DNA of 64,000 nucleotides. It comes from a virus. Under the pieces are notes generated by a model. That model was not told where the DNA came from. It did no database searches and saw nothing but the letters and a program-made list of their open reading frames with translations. The stretch is from positions 1 to 64,000 of the IMG/VR virus record IMGVR_UViG_3300032156_000001; one strand, 5' to 3'. Position numbers and translations under genes: made by a program. This document shows positions 48,675-56,521 of this stretch, piece after piece; position 1 is the first letter of the stretch, and every line of letters starts with the position of its first letter.

Positions 48675-49193
48675 ATGAACGACCACCTGAAGTCGAAGAA
48701 CCAGCTCATGGTCGAGAAGTTCAAGGCCTTGACCCATGAGCACCCGATGGGCGTGCTGCGGCAGGTGATCTCCGTAAGGCCGACCGCCGACCTGCCGTTG
48801 GAGGTCCGCAAGCTGTGCGCGCGGCTCATGCTCGAGGAGACGCTGGAGACGATCCAAGACGGCTTGGGTTTGGCGGTGCGCGTGCCCGAGCGTCCGTGTG
48901 CGGGTGATCGCGAGTTGGTCACGATCGACCGTGTGGAGTTCGTGTCGCGGTCGCGCGCTTACTTGGTCACGCTGGCCGACGGCCTGGCCGACCAGGAAGT
49001 CGTTCTGCTCGGGACGGCGTCGGCGTTCGGCATCGCCCAGCAGCCGATCTTCGAGGCCGTCATGGACAACAACTGCGAGAAGTTCGGCCCCGGCCACTCG
49101 ATGGACGAGGGCGGCAAGCTGGTCAAGCCGGCGGGCCATAAGGCCCCCGACATCGGCGCGCTGTTGCGGCAGCAGGGGTGGCGCGATGACTAA
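48675..49193 (+). CDS. HisE/MazG-like nucleotide pyrophosphohydrolase
   Basis: 172 residues, ATG after GGAGGAACG. MazG-type acidic motif LEETLETIQDG (about 56-66), ADGLADQEVVLLGTASAFGI (about 97-116) and a C-terminal NNCEKFG...GGKLVKPAGHKAPDI, the arrangement of phosphoribosyl-ATP pyrophosphohydrolase-like phage proteins. It would hydrolyse a nucleoside triphosphate, in house-cleaning or alarmone control. Confidence 0.8.
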   Translation: MNDHLKSKNQLMVEKFKALTHEHPMGVLRQVISVRPTADLPLEVRKLCARLMLEETLETIQDGLGLAVRVPERPCAGDRELVTIDRVEFVSRSRAYLVTLADGLADQEVVLLGTASAFGIAQQPIFEAVMDNNCEKFGPGHSMDEGGKLVKPAGHKAPDIGALLRQQGWRDD

Positions 49194-49269
49194 CAGTTGT
49201 GATTCGTCGGCTGTCTGGTGGACGCTCGGCGACCCGACGGAGTGGCAATTCGTGGCAAAGGAGAAAGGG

Positions 49270-49869
49270 ATGAGCAACGAGACGGCGGGTGTGCCGATCG
49301 CGCCCGAGCTGATGGCGGAGGTCCACAGGACGTCCGCCTGCTTGATGGCGCTGATTCCGTCGTGCAGGCCCCATCGCGTGCCAAGGAAGCCGATTACTCT
49401 ATATTCCAACGTCCAATTCACCTGGCCGGAGCGGTCCTGCGGGCCGCTTGCGGGCTTCACGATCGGCCTGCCGTGGATACAGGTATGGCCGCCTAACAGC
49501 GCGGGCCAACCGGAGCCGCGCCGCGTCGTGACGATGATGGCCACCGATGACGGATTTCTGGTCCTGCTTTCCGATTCGGCCGGCTTGCCGAGCACGTTCA
49601 TGTTTTCCAATGCGCAGCCGATGACGAAAGGGGACCGAGTGGAGTTCGGGTCGCGCGGAGCGTATCCGCTAGAGTCCATGGTGCCGCGCCGCAAGCACGT
49701 GGCGATGTTCGCGCACGCGCTAAAGGACGGGCTGAACCTGAAGATCCGCCAGGCGGTGATAGACGCCGAGACCGCCGAGGGGAGGGCGGTTCAGGAATGG
49801 GAGGCCGCCTGCGAGGCCGCGAAGAAAGAGGACACGGAAATGCGGGAATTCTTCTGCAGCATCGGTTGA
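49270..49869 (+). CDS. Hypothetical protein
   Basis: 199 residues from ATG 49270, six bases after AAAGGAG; the frame is open back to ATG 49186, which would add 28 residues. Trp/Pro-rich first half, Ala/Glu-rich helical end. Precedes a promoter. Family unknown. Confidence 0.6.
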   Translation: MSNETAGVPIAPELMAEVHRTSACLMALIPSCRPHRVPRKPITLYSNVQFTWPERSCGPLAGFTIGLPWIQVWPPNSAGQPEPRRVVTMMATDDGFLVLLSDSAGLPSTFMFSNAQPMTKGDRVEFGSRGAYPLESMVPRRKHVAMFAHALKDGLNLKIRQAVIDAETAEGRAVQEWEAACEAAKKEDTEMREFFCSIG

Positions 49870-49902
49870 GGATTTGGCGGCCGGATTCGCGCCACATCAC
49901 GC

Positions 49903-49931
49903 TTGACTCCGACGGCCCGCAGGGCTAAAGT
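49903..49931 (+). promoter_or_regulatory. Sigma70-like promoter
   Basis: TTGACT (49903-49908), 17-base spacer, TAAAGT (49926-49931), upstream of the methyltransferase and sigma-factor genes. Confidence 0.7.
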
Positions 49932-49965
49932 ATACGTCGGCTGAAGGGAGCGAACGGCACAACCA

Positions 49966-50640
49966 ATGAGATGTCCTGCCTGCGGAAACCAGGCGCGGCC
50001 GGTGTCGCCGCCGCGCCCACCGTCATCCGGCGAGCTGGGGCTGAGCCGCTGCCCGTCGTGCGGACATGTCTTCCAGGACCCGCCCACGATTTTGGTCAAA
50101 TACGACGCCGATTACGTCGCCAAATACCGCGGCTACACGGACGAGATGTCCTACCTGCGGCTGGGGTTCCTGAAGGCGTTCGCGGGGGGCGGCCCGCTGC
50201 TGGACTTTGGCTGCGGGGACGGCAGGTTTGTCAAGGTGGCCAGAGCGGGCGGGTTCGACGCCTACGGGTACGACATCCACGGCGTCGACGTCGGCGTGCC
50301 GATGGTGGGGTGGGACAGGATCGGCCGCGCCGACTGGGGCGTCGTGACCATGTTCGATTCGCTTGAGCACGTGCCCGACCTGCATCAGGTCGAGCGGGCC
50401 GCGGCCCGCGCGACGCGGCTGATAATCGCCACGCCGTGCCCGCCGACGGGATTCCCCGACGTGCGCGACTGGAAGCACTATAAGCCTGGTGAGCACCTGC
50501 ACTACTTCAGCCGGGCCTCCTTGCGCCAACTGTTCGTCAGCCGCAAGGAGGTCTGCCACACGAATGTCGAGGACGCGATACGGAAGCCCGACGGTGCCGG
50601 ATGGAACATTCGCACCGTCGTCTTCGAGAAAGAGGAGTAG
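49966..50640 (+). CDS. SAM-dependent methyltransferase with zinc ribbon
   Basis: 224 residues. N-terminal zinc ribbon CPACGN...CPSCGH, then a class I methyltransferase fold: motif I LLDFGCGDGRF (about 78-88), YGYDIHG, motif IV region MFDSLEHV (about 130). The arrangement matches small-molecule or glycan methyltransferases that follow a zinc ribbon; the target is unknown. Next to the sigma-factor gene and under the same promoter. Confidence 0.82.
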   Translation: MRCPACGNQARPVSPPRPPSSGELGLSRCPSCGHVFQDPPTILVKYDADYVAKYRGYTDEMSYLRLGFLKAFAGGGPLLDFGCGDGRFVKVARAGGFDAYGYDIHGVDVGVPMVGWDRIGRADWGVVTMFDSLEHVPDLHQVERAAARATRLIIATPCPPTGFPDVRDWKHYKPGEHLHYFSRASLRQLFVSRKEVCHTNVEDAIRKPDGAGWNIRTVVFEKEE

Positions 50641-50647
50641 ATGGCGC

Positions 50648-51280
50648 ATGCCCAGCGAGGCGCTGTTCCAGCAATACTACAGGTGGGGCGTCAGGACGGC
50701 GACGAACTTCGCGAGGAGCAAGTCCGTCTCCGCCGCCGACCTGCCCATCTGCGTGAACAGCGGGCTGATAGCGCTGTGGGACTGCACCAAGCGGTACATC
50801 CCGACGAAAGGCAACTTCGCTGCATACGCGCGCTGCCGCATATCCGGCGCCGTGCTGGACACCATGCGCGAGCTGGACCCGCTCTCCAGGTCGCTGCGGC
50901 GCACGTGCGCTGCCAAGGGCCTGCCCCCTCCAAGAGTGTGGAGCATCACCGAGGGGGCCAGGGACCGCGGAACGGACATGTCGTGGCGCGACATCAACGA
51001 GTGGGGAGACGAGCACGCCAACGACGAGGCGGTGCGGTCGGAAGCCGCCGAGGTCGGCCGGCTGCTGCTGCGCTGCCTGACCGATCCCGACCGCAGGCTC
51101 GTGGTCATCCTCATCGACGGCAGCGTGACCGCGCGCGCTTACGCCGAGCAGCTGGGCGTCAACGAGACGCGCGTCAGCCAGCGGTTCCACGAGGCCATCC
51201 TCGCCCTGAGGCGGGCCGCCGCGGAGCGCGGTCTCATCGAGAACCCCGAAGCGCTGCCGTCGCCGGACCGGCGCGGTTAG
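50648..51280 (+). CDS. Sigma70-family RNA polymerase sigma factor
   Basis: 210 residues from ATG 50648. Region 2 is LPICVNSGLIALWDCTKRY and NFAAYARCRISGAVLDTMREL, region 3 begins DPLSRSLRR, a FliA/SigF-type junction, and region 4 is the helix-turn-helix TARAYAEQLGVNETRVSQRFHEAI split over about 158-181. It would redirect host RNA polymerase to a set of phage promoters, perhaps those without a normal -35 (487, 35471). Confidence 0.85.
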   Translation: MPSEALFQQYYRWGVRTATNFARSKSVSAADLPICVNSGLIALWDCTKRYIPTKGNFAAYARCRISGAVLDTMRELDPLSRSLRRTCAAKGLPPPRVWSITEGARDRGTDMSWRDINEWGDEHANDEAVRSEAAEVGRLLLRCLTDPDRRLVVILIDGSVTARAYAEQLGVNETRVSQRFHEAILALRRAAAERGLIENPEALPSPDRRG

Positions 51281-51282
51281 GC

Positions 51283-51300
51283 TTTCCAAGGCCTTGGAAA
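51283..51300. repeat. Palindrome TTTCCAA-N4-TTGGAAA, copy D
   Basis: TTTCCAAGGCCTTGGAAA, a perfect palindrome over all 18 bases, beginning two bases after the sigma-factor stop and ending 16 bases before the next start. Confidence 0.75.
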
Positions 51301-51316
51301 TGTTCAGGAGGAAACT

Positions 51317-51763
51317 GTGTCGCGATACAACGTGCACGTGTACGCCCTTGTTCGCGTGACGTTTCGTGGATACGAGAAGAAGTACGCGGTAGACACTGTC
51401 GAATCGGTCAGGATCTCGCTGGAAGAGCATGGACTCGATCGTCTTCTTACGGAGCGTTTAAGAGACGGCGAAATCGACGTTCAAAGCATCGAGGCTTGGG
51501 GTCTGGAGCCTGAAGGTAATGACAAAAAGGGCAGCGATGCGGTGGCCATCAAGATGTACGAACCGATGGACGACGGCAGACTGCTGGAAGTGCCGTTCGA
51601 TTGCAATCCCAAACGTGCGACTTTGTTGCGCTTCGTCGATCGCGTAGCCGACGAGCGTTGGGTGCTGAACCGGAGCGCTGAGGCTAAGGCGGAAAAGGCA
51701 GTGGCTACTTTGCGGGAATTCGTCAGGTGGGCGCAGGCACTGTTGAGAAGGAAACCCAGATGA
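51317..51763 (+). CDS. Hypothetical protein
   Basis: 148 residues from GTG 51317 after AGGAGGAAAC. Beta-rich start (YNVHVYALVRVTF), basic helical end. Third-position GC is lower than in neighbours, which may indicate recent acquisition. Located right behind palindrome D. Confidence 0.65.
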   Translation: MSRYNVHVYALVRVTFRGYEKKYAVDTVESVRISLEEHGLDRLLTERLRDGEIDVQSIEAWGLEPEGNDKKGSDAVAIKMYEPMDDGRLLEVPFDCNPKRATLLRFVDRVADERWVLNRSAEAKAEKAVATLREFVRWAQALLRRKPR

Positions 51764-52083
51764 AGATCATCGAGTTCACGGTGGAAAGGGTGGGGACAAG
51801 CGTCATCCTGAACGGCGAGTGCGTGCCGAAGGGCGTGGCGAAGGTTGACGAGACCGTCATCCGCAAGAAGCTGCACCCGGAGCACCTCTGGGCCCTGGCC
51901 TGCGAGGCGCGCAAGCTGTCGTTCCTGCTGGCCCAGGCGTACAACGAGGCCCAGGTCCGCGAGGGCGAGATCTCGCAGGCCCAGGCCGAGAGGAACCTGG
52001 CGGTCATGAAGGCCAAGCGGCGGCAGCTCCTGAAGCAGGACCCGATCGCCGCGCTGCTGAACAAGGACCGAGGGGGGACCTGA
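51760..52083 (+). CDS. Hypothetical helical protein
   Basis: 107 residues; ATG 51760 overlaps the previous stop. First ~35 residues beta-like, then a long Ala/Gln/Glu helix (LLAQAYNEAQVREGEISQAQ), likely coiled coil. Overlaps the next gene. Family unknown. Confidence 0.65.
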   Translation: MKIIEFTVERVGTSVILNGECVPKGVAKVDETVIRKKLHPEHLWALACEARKLSFLLAQAYNEAQVREGEISQAQAERNLAVMKAKRRQLLKQDPIAALLNKDRGGT

Positions 52084-52793
52084 TGACCGGCCTGGTGCGG
52101 CCGCACGTGTTCGCGCTGCTGTACGGGGATTTCCTGAAACTGCACGAACGGCTGGTGCTCAGCCTCGCGCGGAACGTACCCAGCGAAGCCCCGGTCTGGC
52201 TGTGGCTGAACGTGGTGTGCCATGACACCAAGTCGGCCCTGGCCCCCGGCAGGACGAAGGTCAACTGGCGCACGTTCATGAGCAACGTGAATGTGGGCAA
52301 GTACAGGGCCATGCGGCAGATGTTCACCGAGGCCCTCAAGAACCCGAACTGGAACTGGGCCGTGTGGTTCGACGACGATTCCCACATAGACAAGGCCGAC
52401 TGGTGGGAGACGTGGGACGAGTACGTCAGCTCCAGGATGGCCGAGGGTCCGGGGAAGATCGCCTATGTCGGCCAGCCGTGGTGGCTGCACTACACGCCCG
52501 GCATGTGGCAGGCCGTCAAGGAGGCGAAGTGGTTCAAGGGCAAGGAGCCCGAGACCATAAGGGACAAGCCCGCCGTCACGTTCGCCACCGGCGGCTACTG
52601 GTGGCTGGCGCGCTGGGCGCTCGAGAAGCTGGACTGGCCGGATATCCGGCTGAACCACAACGGCGGGGACCACTTGCTTGCGCAGGCGGTGCGGCAGCAG
52701 GACTGGCCGTTCCACAAGTTCGCCTACGGCGTGAAGGTCAACGACGCGAAGCGCCGCGGCTACTGGGAACCTGCACTGGGGGATAAGCAATGA
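52083..52793 (+). CDS. Glycosyltransferase-like protein 1
   Basis: 236 residues; ATG touches the previous stop. GT-A-like features: an N-terminal VWLWLNVV strand, KYRAMRQMF, the DxD-type motif WAVWFDDDSHID (about 93-104), and a C-terminal GGYWWLARWALEKLDWPD...GGDHLLAQA with an acidic/His pair. Closely paralogous to the gene at 54004 in order and wording of motifs. Likely transfers a sugar to DNA, a virion protein or a host glycan; target unknown. Confidence 0.75.
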   Translation: MTGLVRPHVFALLYGDFLKLHERLVLSLARNVPSEAPVWLWLNVVCHDTKSALAPGRTKVNWRTFMSNVNVGKYRAMRQMFTEALKNPNWNWAVWFDDDSHIDKADWWETWDEYVSSRMAEGPGKIAYVGQPWWLHYTPGMWQAVKEAKWFKGKEPETIRDKPAVTFATGGYWWLARWALEKLDWPDIRLNHNGGDHLLAQAVRQQDWPFHKFAYGVKVNDAKRRGYWEPALGDKQ

Positions 52794-53149
52794 AGGAGCT
52801 GGACGAGTTCACGCAGGCGTTCGTTGCAGCCCTGCTGTGGTCGGAATCCGGTGACGACGATGAATATCTCGATTCGCGTTATACGGTCGAGGACTTTGCC
52901 GAGGAGACGCTCGCGTGCATCGTGAAGGAATGCGAGGAGTTCCAGCGCGCGAACGCCGCGGACATCAAGGACCGTCTTGCCCGCGCCGGGCATGATTTCG
53001 CCCTCACGAGGAACCACCACGGCGCAGGGTTCTGGGACGGCGACTGGCCGGAGGCCGGGGACCGGCTGACGGAAGCCGCGGGGAAGTTCAAAGAGTTCCA
53101 TCTCTATGCCGGGGATGACGGCAAGCTGTACGCTGAATCTGGGGGATAA
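52790..53149 (+). CDS. Conserved phage protein of unknown function
   Basis: 119 residues. Contains LARAGHDFALTRNHHGAGFWDGDW and a C-terminal LYAGDDGKLY, wording I recognise as a widespread small phage protein family (described here in two parts: AGHDFALTRN and HHGAGFWDGDW). Function not known. Overlaps the preceding gene by four bases. Confidence 0.75.
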   Translation: MKELDEFTQAFVAALLWSESGDDDEYLDSRYTVEDFAEETLACIVKECEEFQRANAADIKDRLARAGHDFALTRNHHGAGFWDGDWPEAGDRLTEAAGKFKEFHLYAGDDGKLYAESGG

Positions 53150-53153
53150 GCAA

Positions 53154-53213
53154 TGAAAGGACTGCTGCGGACGGTCAACGTGGGCTGCGGTTGCTGCGCG
53201 CGGTCATGGTAAT
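53154..53213 (+). CDS. Possible 19-residue peptide
   Basis: ATG 53154 lies behind GGGGGATAAGCA, and the peptide MKGLLRTVNVGCGCCARSW ends at TAA. The repeat of the GGGGGATAAGCAATGAA wording seen at the start of the previous gene (52782-52795) suggests a duplicated start region rather than a new gene. Confidence 0.25.
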
Positions 53214-53287
53214 CAAGGAGGGCGGATCGTACGCGGAGTTCCAAGAGGCGCTGAATCCGCAAGGGACACCGGCCAAGAGGAGGATAC

Positions 53288-53605
53288 GTGGCGAAGAGAG
53301 ATTACGTGCCGCACCGCAACGCCCAGGCCGTCCAGGCGGGCATGAAGAGCAGGGAAGACGACCTGGCTGAGCTGAACCGGGCCCTGGGCGCGTTCGTCGG
53401 CTCGATGCAATCGAAGCTGATAACCAAATACGACAAGGGCTACTGCGGCTGGAACGACCCGCGGATCGAGACCCACAGCAACCTGCTCCGCCTCCTGAAG
53501 AAGAACCTGGAGGAATGCGACTACATCGACGTGGCCAACCTGGCGATGATGCTGCACCTGCGGCAGAGGGCGATCCACCATGAAGTCCGTGAAGCCCGGC
53601 GATAG
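53288..53605 (+). CDS. Hypothetical protein
   Basis: 105 residues from GTG 53288 after AAGAGGAGGATAC. Helical, basic, with YCGWNDPRIETHSNLLRLL. The gap 53150-53287 holds one short frame and this ribosome binding site. Overlaps the next gene. Family unknown. Confidence 0.65.
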   Translation: MAKRDYVPHRNAQAVQAGMKSREDDLAELNRALGAFVGSMQSKLITKYDKGYCGWNDPRIETHSNLLRLLKKNLEECDYIDVANLAMMLHLRQRAIHHEVREARR

Positions 53606-54002
53606 GGTCTACTGGGACGACCCCGACGGCCGCAAGTGCGGCGGCTTCGGCACGGTCGTCAGCGTCCACGGCGACCGCGCGGACGCGTCCGTCCGCCTGA
53701 AGATGGAAAGCGGCGGGGAGACGGAGGCGCTGCTTCACGAGCTGAAGCGCGCGATCAACGTCGTCGTCCAGATGGACGGCGGGACGATACAGGCGGTCCT
53801 CATTGACGCGAAGGACGTCGCCATCGAGAACGCCGTGTTCACGGAGCGCTCAAAGTACGTGGAAGACGATCTTGTCGAAGTGAAGACCGGCATGCTGGCC
53901 GGCGAGGCGATATACTCCGTGCATGAGGTCACGGGCCCGACCAACAAGGCCACGATGCAGGGCGCGTTGGCCGCCGCCAGGAAGTACGTCGAGGAGGATT
54001 AA
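53580..54002 (+). CDS. Hypothetical protein with SH3/KOW-like start
   Basis: 140 residues. KPGDRVYWDDPDG...GFGTVVSVHGDRADASVRL looks like an SH3-like or KOW barrel (about 5-41), common in nucleic-acid- or protein-binding phage proteins. The remainder is beta-rich. Followed by the second glycosyltransferase gene one base later. Confidence 0.6.
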   Translation: MKSVKPGDRVYWDDPDGRKCGGFGTVVSVHGDRADASVRLKMESGGETEALLHELKRAINVVVQMDGGTIQAVLIDAKDVAIENAVFTERSKYVEDDLVEVKTGMLAGEAIYSVHEVTGPTNKATMQGALAAARKYVEED

Positions 54003-54003
54003 C

Positions 54004-54708
54004 ATGGACCCCCTTGGCCCGGTCACCCCGGCGATAGGCGCCCTCCTATACGGCCCCTATCCGGATCTGCACAAGAAGTTCCTGGATGGGCTGTGGCTTG
54101 GCAAGCTGCACTCGCTGCCCGTCTACCTCTGGCTGAACGTCGTGGGCGACAAGACGCGGAAGTTGCTGGAATCGCATCCGCTGCATTGGCGGATCTTCGA
54201 TTCTGCGGAGGAAAACCTCGGCAAGTACAAGGCGATGCGCATCCTGCTGGACGGCGCGCGCAAGGACCCCGACTGGAACTGGTGGGTCTGGTTCGACGAC
54301 GACACGCCGATAGTGAAGGCGGACTGGCTGGCGAAGTGGAAGCAATTCATCGACGGCCGCCGCGACAAGAACGTATGCTACATAGGCACGATCAGGGTCA
54401 AGCACTTCCCGCCCGGCTTCTGGGACGTGGTGAAGGCGGCCGACTGGTTCAAGGGCCGGCCGCCGGGGCACCCGCTGCGGAAGGAGGGCGTCGACTTCGC
54501 CCGCGGCGCGCACTGGTGGCTCCGCCGCGACGTGCTGGAAACCCTTGACTGGCCGGACAGGAGGCTGGACCATAACTACGGGGACGTACTGCTTGGCGAG
54601 GCGATACACCAGCTGAGGCTGCCCGTGCACAAGAACGACTACGGCATCAAGATGGACATCATGAAGCGGCGGGGCCGGACGTCCGGCCTGCCGCCGGTCA
54701 AGCTCTGA
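54004..54708 (+). CDS. Glycosyltransferase-like protein 2
   Basis: 234 residues after GAGGAGGATTAAC. Same motif order as the protein at 52083: VYLWLNVVGD, LGKYKAMRILLDGA, WWVWFDDDTPIVKADW (about 95-110), GAHWWLRRDVLETLDWPDRRLDHNYGD (about 167-193, cited in part). The two are clearly paralogs that have diverged; they stand three genes apart. Probable GT-A enzyme of unknown acceptor. Confidence 0.75.
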   Translation: MDPLGPVTPAIGALLYGPYPDLHKKFLDGLWLGKLHSLPVYLWLNVVGDKTRKLLESHPLHWRIFDSAEENLGKYKAMRILLDGARKDPDWNWWVWFDDDTPIVKADWLAKWKQFIDGRRDKNVCYIGTIRVKHFPPGFWDVVKAADWFKGRPPGHPLRKEGVDFARGAHWWLRRDVLETLDWPDRRLDHNYGDVLLGEAIHQLRLPVHKNDYGIKMDIMKRRGRTSGLPPVKL

Positions 54709-54718
54709 GGAGGTCGAG

Positions 54719-55375
54719 ATGCAGATCAGGGAGGCTATGGGGCACCTGACGGGGTTGTTCGTGGCGGCCAAGCTGGCCCACGAGGGCAATCCCCTGACGG
54801 CGCAGGCGCTTGGGGCGGCCGAGGTGGCGCTCCAGACGCTGTCGGCGTACACCGAAGTCCCTCTCACGGGCTTCAAGAGCGACGAATTGGCGGCCCGGAC
54901 GAAGGTGATGCTGCCTTTGTTCGGGTTGTCTCCACAGCCTCGGCCGGACCCGCTCGCGTCAGCGACGGGCCCGGTCGCAGCACCCACGCCGGACGGCAAG
55001 CCGATGGCGGTTGCGCCAGTCGCGCCGCCCTCGCCGTCCGCAACGCCTGGCCCGCAGGACATATTGCGCCGCAGCTACGCGGCGCAGGTGGCAGGCGGCA
55101 GGCGCACCGTGTCGGCGCCGGAGGACGTTGAGAAGGCGCGCGCCGACGCGCAGTACATCATCGAGAACGCCCCGTTCGTTCCCGAAGCCGGCCAGGAGTT
55201 CGCGACGAGCGTCGCGGCCACGGCGGCTTCCATCCTGGCGACCATAGACAGGACCGACCGCGTCAGCGGCAAGCAGGCCACCGCGCTGGAGAACATGCGC
55301 GGCGGCCTGGAGAAGTGGCTCTTCAGGCGCGGCGAGGAGATGGCCGACGAAGGCGAGTGCATGAGGGACGACTGA
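54719..55375 (+). CDS. Hypothetical protein
   Basis: 218 residues, ATG after GAGGAGGTCGAG. Helical N-terminal ~75 residues, Pro/Ala linker (about 82-112), then a second helical domain. No catalytic motif. Touches the next gene. Confidence 0.65.
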   Translation: MQIREAMGHLTGLFVAAKLAHEGNPLTAQALGAAEVALQTLSAYTEVPLTGFKSDELAARTKVMLPLFGLSPQPRPDPLASATGPVAAPTPDGKPMAVAPVAPPSPSATPGPQDILRRSYAAQVAGGRRTVSAPEDVEKARADAQYIIENAPFVPEAGQEFATSVAATAASILATIDRTDRVSGKQATALENMRGGLEKWLFRRGEEMADEGECMRDD

Positions 55376-55774
55376 ATGCGCCCCGCCGAGCGCCGGGAGC
55401 GGCGCGCGAAGATGCGCCGGGCCAGGTACGACAGGATGGTCCGGTTCCTTCCGCGCCTGCGCGAGTTCTGCGCCCGCGTCGCGGTAACGATGAGGAAGAC
55501 CGACGGCGGGAACGGCTGGGAATTCCGCCGCGGCGAATACATCCTCCTGTGGACGCCGGCTACCAATACCGTAGTCATCCAGACTACATTGCGCGGCAGC
55601 GCCGACGTGCGCTTCAAGGAGCCCGGCCGTCCAGGCAGGCCGCGCATCCTCGTCGCGCTGGAACGGGTCTGCTCGGTCAGGCCGGGGGTGGCAAATGAGC
55701 CTACGCGAAGTCCCCGTCACCGTGTCGACGGACCAGCCGGCCATGTCGGCGTGCGCGCTGTGCGGCCGGCCTAG
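55376..55774 (+). CDS. Hypothetical basic protein
   Basis: 132 residues; ATG directly after the previous stop. Very basic first 35 residues (RRERRAKMRRARYDR), then a strand-rich part. The last ~27 residues overlap the next gene and look unconstrained. Possibly nucleic-acid binding; family unknown. Confidence 0.6.
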   Translation: MRPAERRERRAKMRRARYDRMVRFLPRLREFCARVAVTMRKTDGGNGWEFRRGEYILLWTPATNTVVIQTTLRGSADVRFKEPGRPGRPRILVALERVCSVRPGVANEPTRSPRHRVDGPAGHVGVRAVRPA

Positions 55775-56027
55775 CGGGCCCAATGACGACCCGTTCGTGT
55801 TCATCGAGACTAGCGGCACGCTGTCGGCCCTCGTGGAGTCATACTGCCGGCCGTGCTATAGGAAACTCAGATACTACGCCCTGGCCGACCTGGACAGTTG
55901 GCCCGACATAGATGCTGTCGAGCGCGGCCCTGTCCGATTCAATCTGCCGCCCTGGCTTGTCGTTGGCGGCTCCGGACTCAAGCTGTACCATTCCTGCCAC
56001 GACAAGGCCGAAGGCGAAGGCAGCTGA
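55695..56027 (+). CDS. Hypothetical zinc-binding protein
   Basis: 110 residues. CALCGRP near 20 and CRPCYRK near 51 form a likely zinc ribbon. Acidic and aromatic C-terminal half. Ends just before the 30-bp palindrome at 56032. Family unknown. Confidence 0.7.
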   Translation: MSLREVPVTVSTDQPAMSACALCGRPSGPNDDPFVFIETSGTLSALVESYCRPCYRKLRYYALADLDSWPDIDAVERGPVRFNLPPWLVVGGSGLKLYHSCHDKAEGEGS

Positions 56028-56031
56028 CATC

Positions 56032-56061
56032 GGGGGCGGGGCCGGCGCCGGCCCCGCCCCC
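56032..56061. repeat. Perfect 30-bp GC palindrome
   Basis: Fifteen bases GGGGGCGGGGCCGGC followed by their exact reverse complement, with no spacer. No T-run follows. In RNA it would be an extreme hairpin, in DNA a possible cruciform. It separates two transcription units: gene end at 56027, promoter at 56075. Confidence 0.75.
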
Positions 56062-56074
56062 GCCCCACTTTCAG

Positions 56075-56103
56075 TTGCGCGATGGCAGAACAGAAGGTAT
56101 AGT
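56075..56103 (+). promoter_or_regulatory. Sigma70-like promoter
   Basis: TTGCGC (56075-56080), 17-base spacer, TATAGT (56098-56103), upstream of the gene at 56147. Same -35 box as at 4459. Confidence 0.65.
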
Positions 56104-56146
56104 GTTAGCGAGACTTACGCCCTACGACTGGTTGGGGGCGAGGCAC

Positions 56147-56455
56147 ATGGCGCTACACGAGCACCATAAACGCAACTTCGCGGCCATAGTTCAGGCTGCC
56201 CGAGACGGCAACGTCGCCGTCGTGGCGGTCAAGAGGAAGACCACCTGCGAGGAAGCCGCTGCGCTCTGTGCCATCTGCCATGAGCCGGACGGTCGCAGCA
56301 CGTTCGTGCCCTTTGCCATCATGGTGGACGGGAACCCGTTCGAGGACTATGAGCTGCTTCTGCCGGACTCCATCACCAAGCCGGCGACCCGCCTTGACCG
56401 CATTGCGGCTGCGCGCCGCAGGAAGGCCGGCGACGGCCCGCCGTCGGGCAACTGA
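56147..56455 (+). CDS. Hypothetical protein
   Basis: 102 residues from ATG 56147. The in-frame GTG at 56103 overlaps the -10 box, which rules it out if that promoter is used. One CAICHEPDG site; basic C-terminus (RIAAARRRKAGDG). Family unknown. Confidence 0.65.
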   Translation: MALHEHHKRNFAAIVQAARDGNVAVVAVKRKTTCEEAAALCAICHEPDGRSTFVPFAIMVDGNPFEDYELLLPDSITKPATRLDRIAAARRRKAGDGPPSGN

Positions 56456-56467
56456 CCGAAGTTCTTG

Positions 56468-56495
56468 TTGCTTTATCAATCTTGCCGATTACACT
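56468..56495 (+). promoter_or_regulatory. Sigma70-like promoter
   Basis: TTGCTT (56468-56473), 16-base spacer, TACACT (56490-56495). The region is AT-rich against the background. It precedes AAGGGAGGG and the TTG start at 56522. Confidence 0.55.
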
Positions 56496-56521
56496 CCTTA
56501 CAACTAAGGGAGGGTTGGGCG

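Noticed and set aside
55570-55600. GACTACATTG wording at 55583 as a further Y-RNA-like element
   Set aside because: It lies inside a coding gene and lacks both the outer stem and the inner GAC/GTC closing stem.
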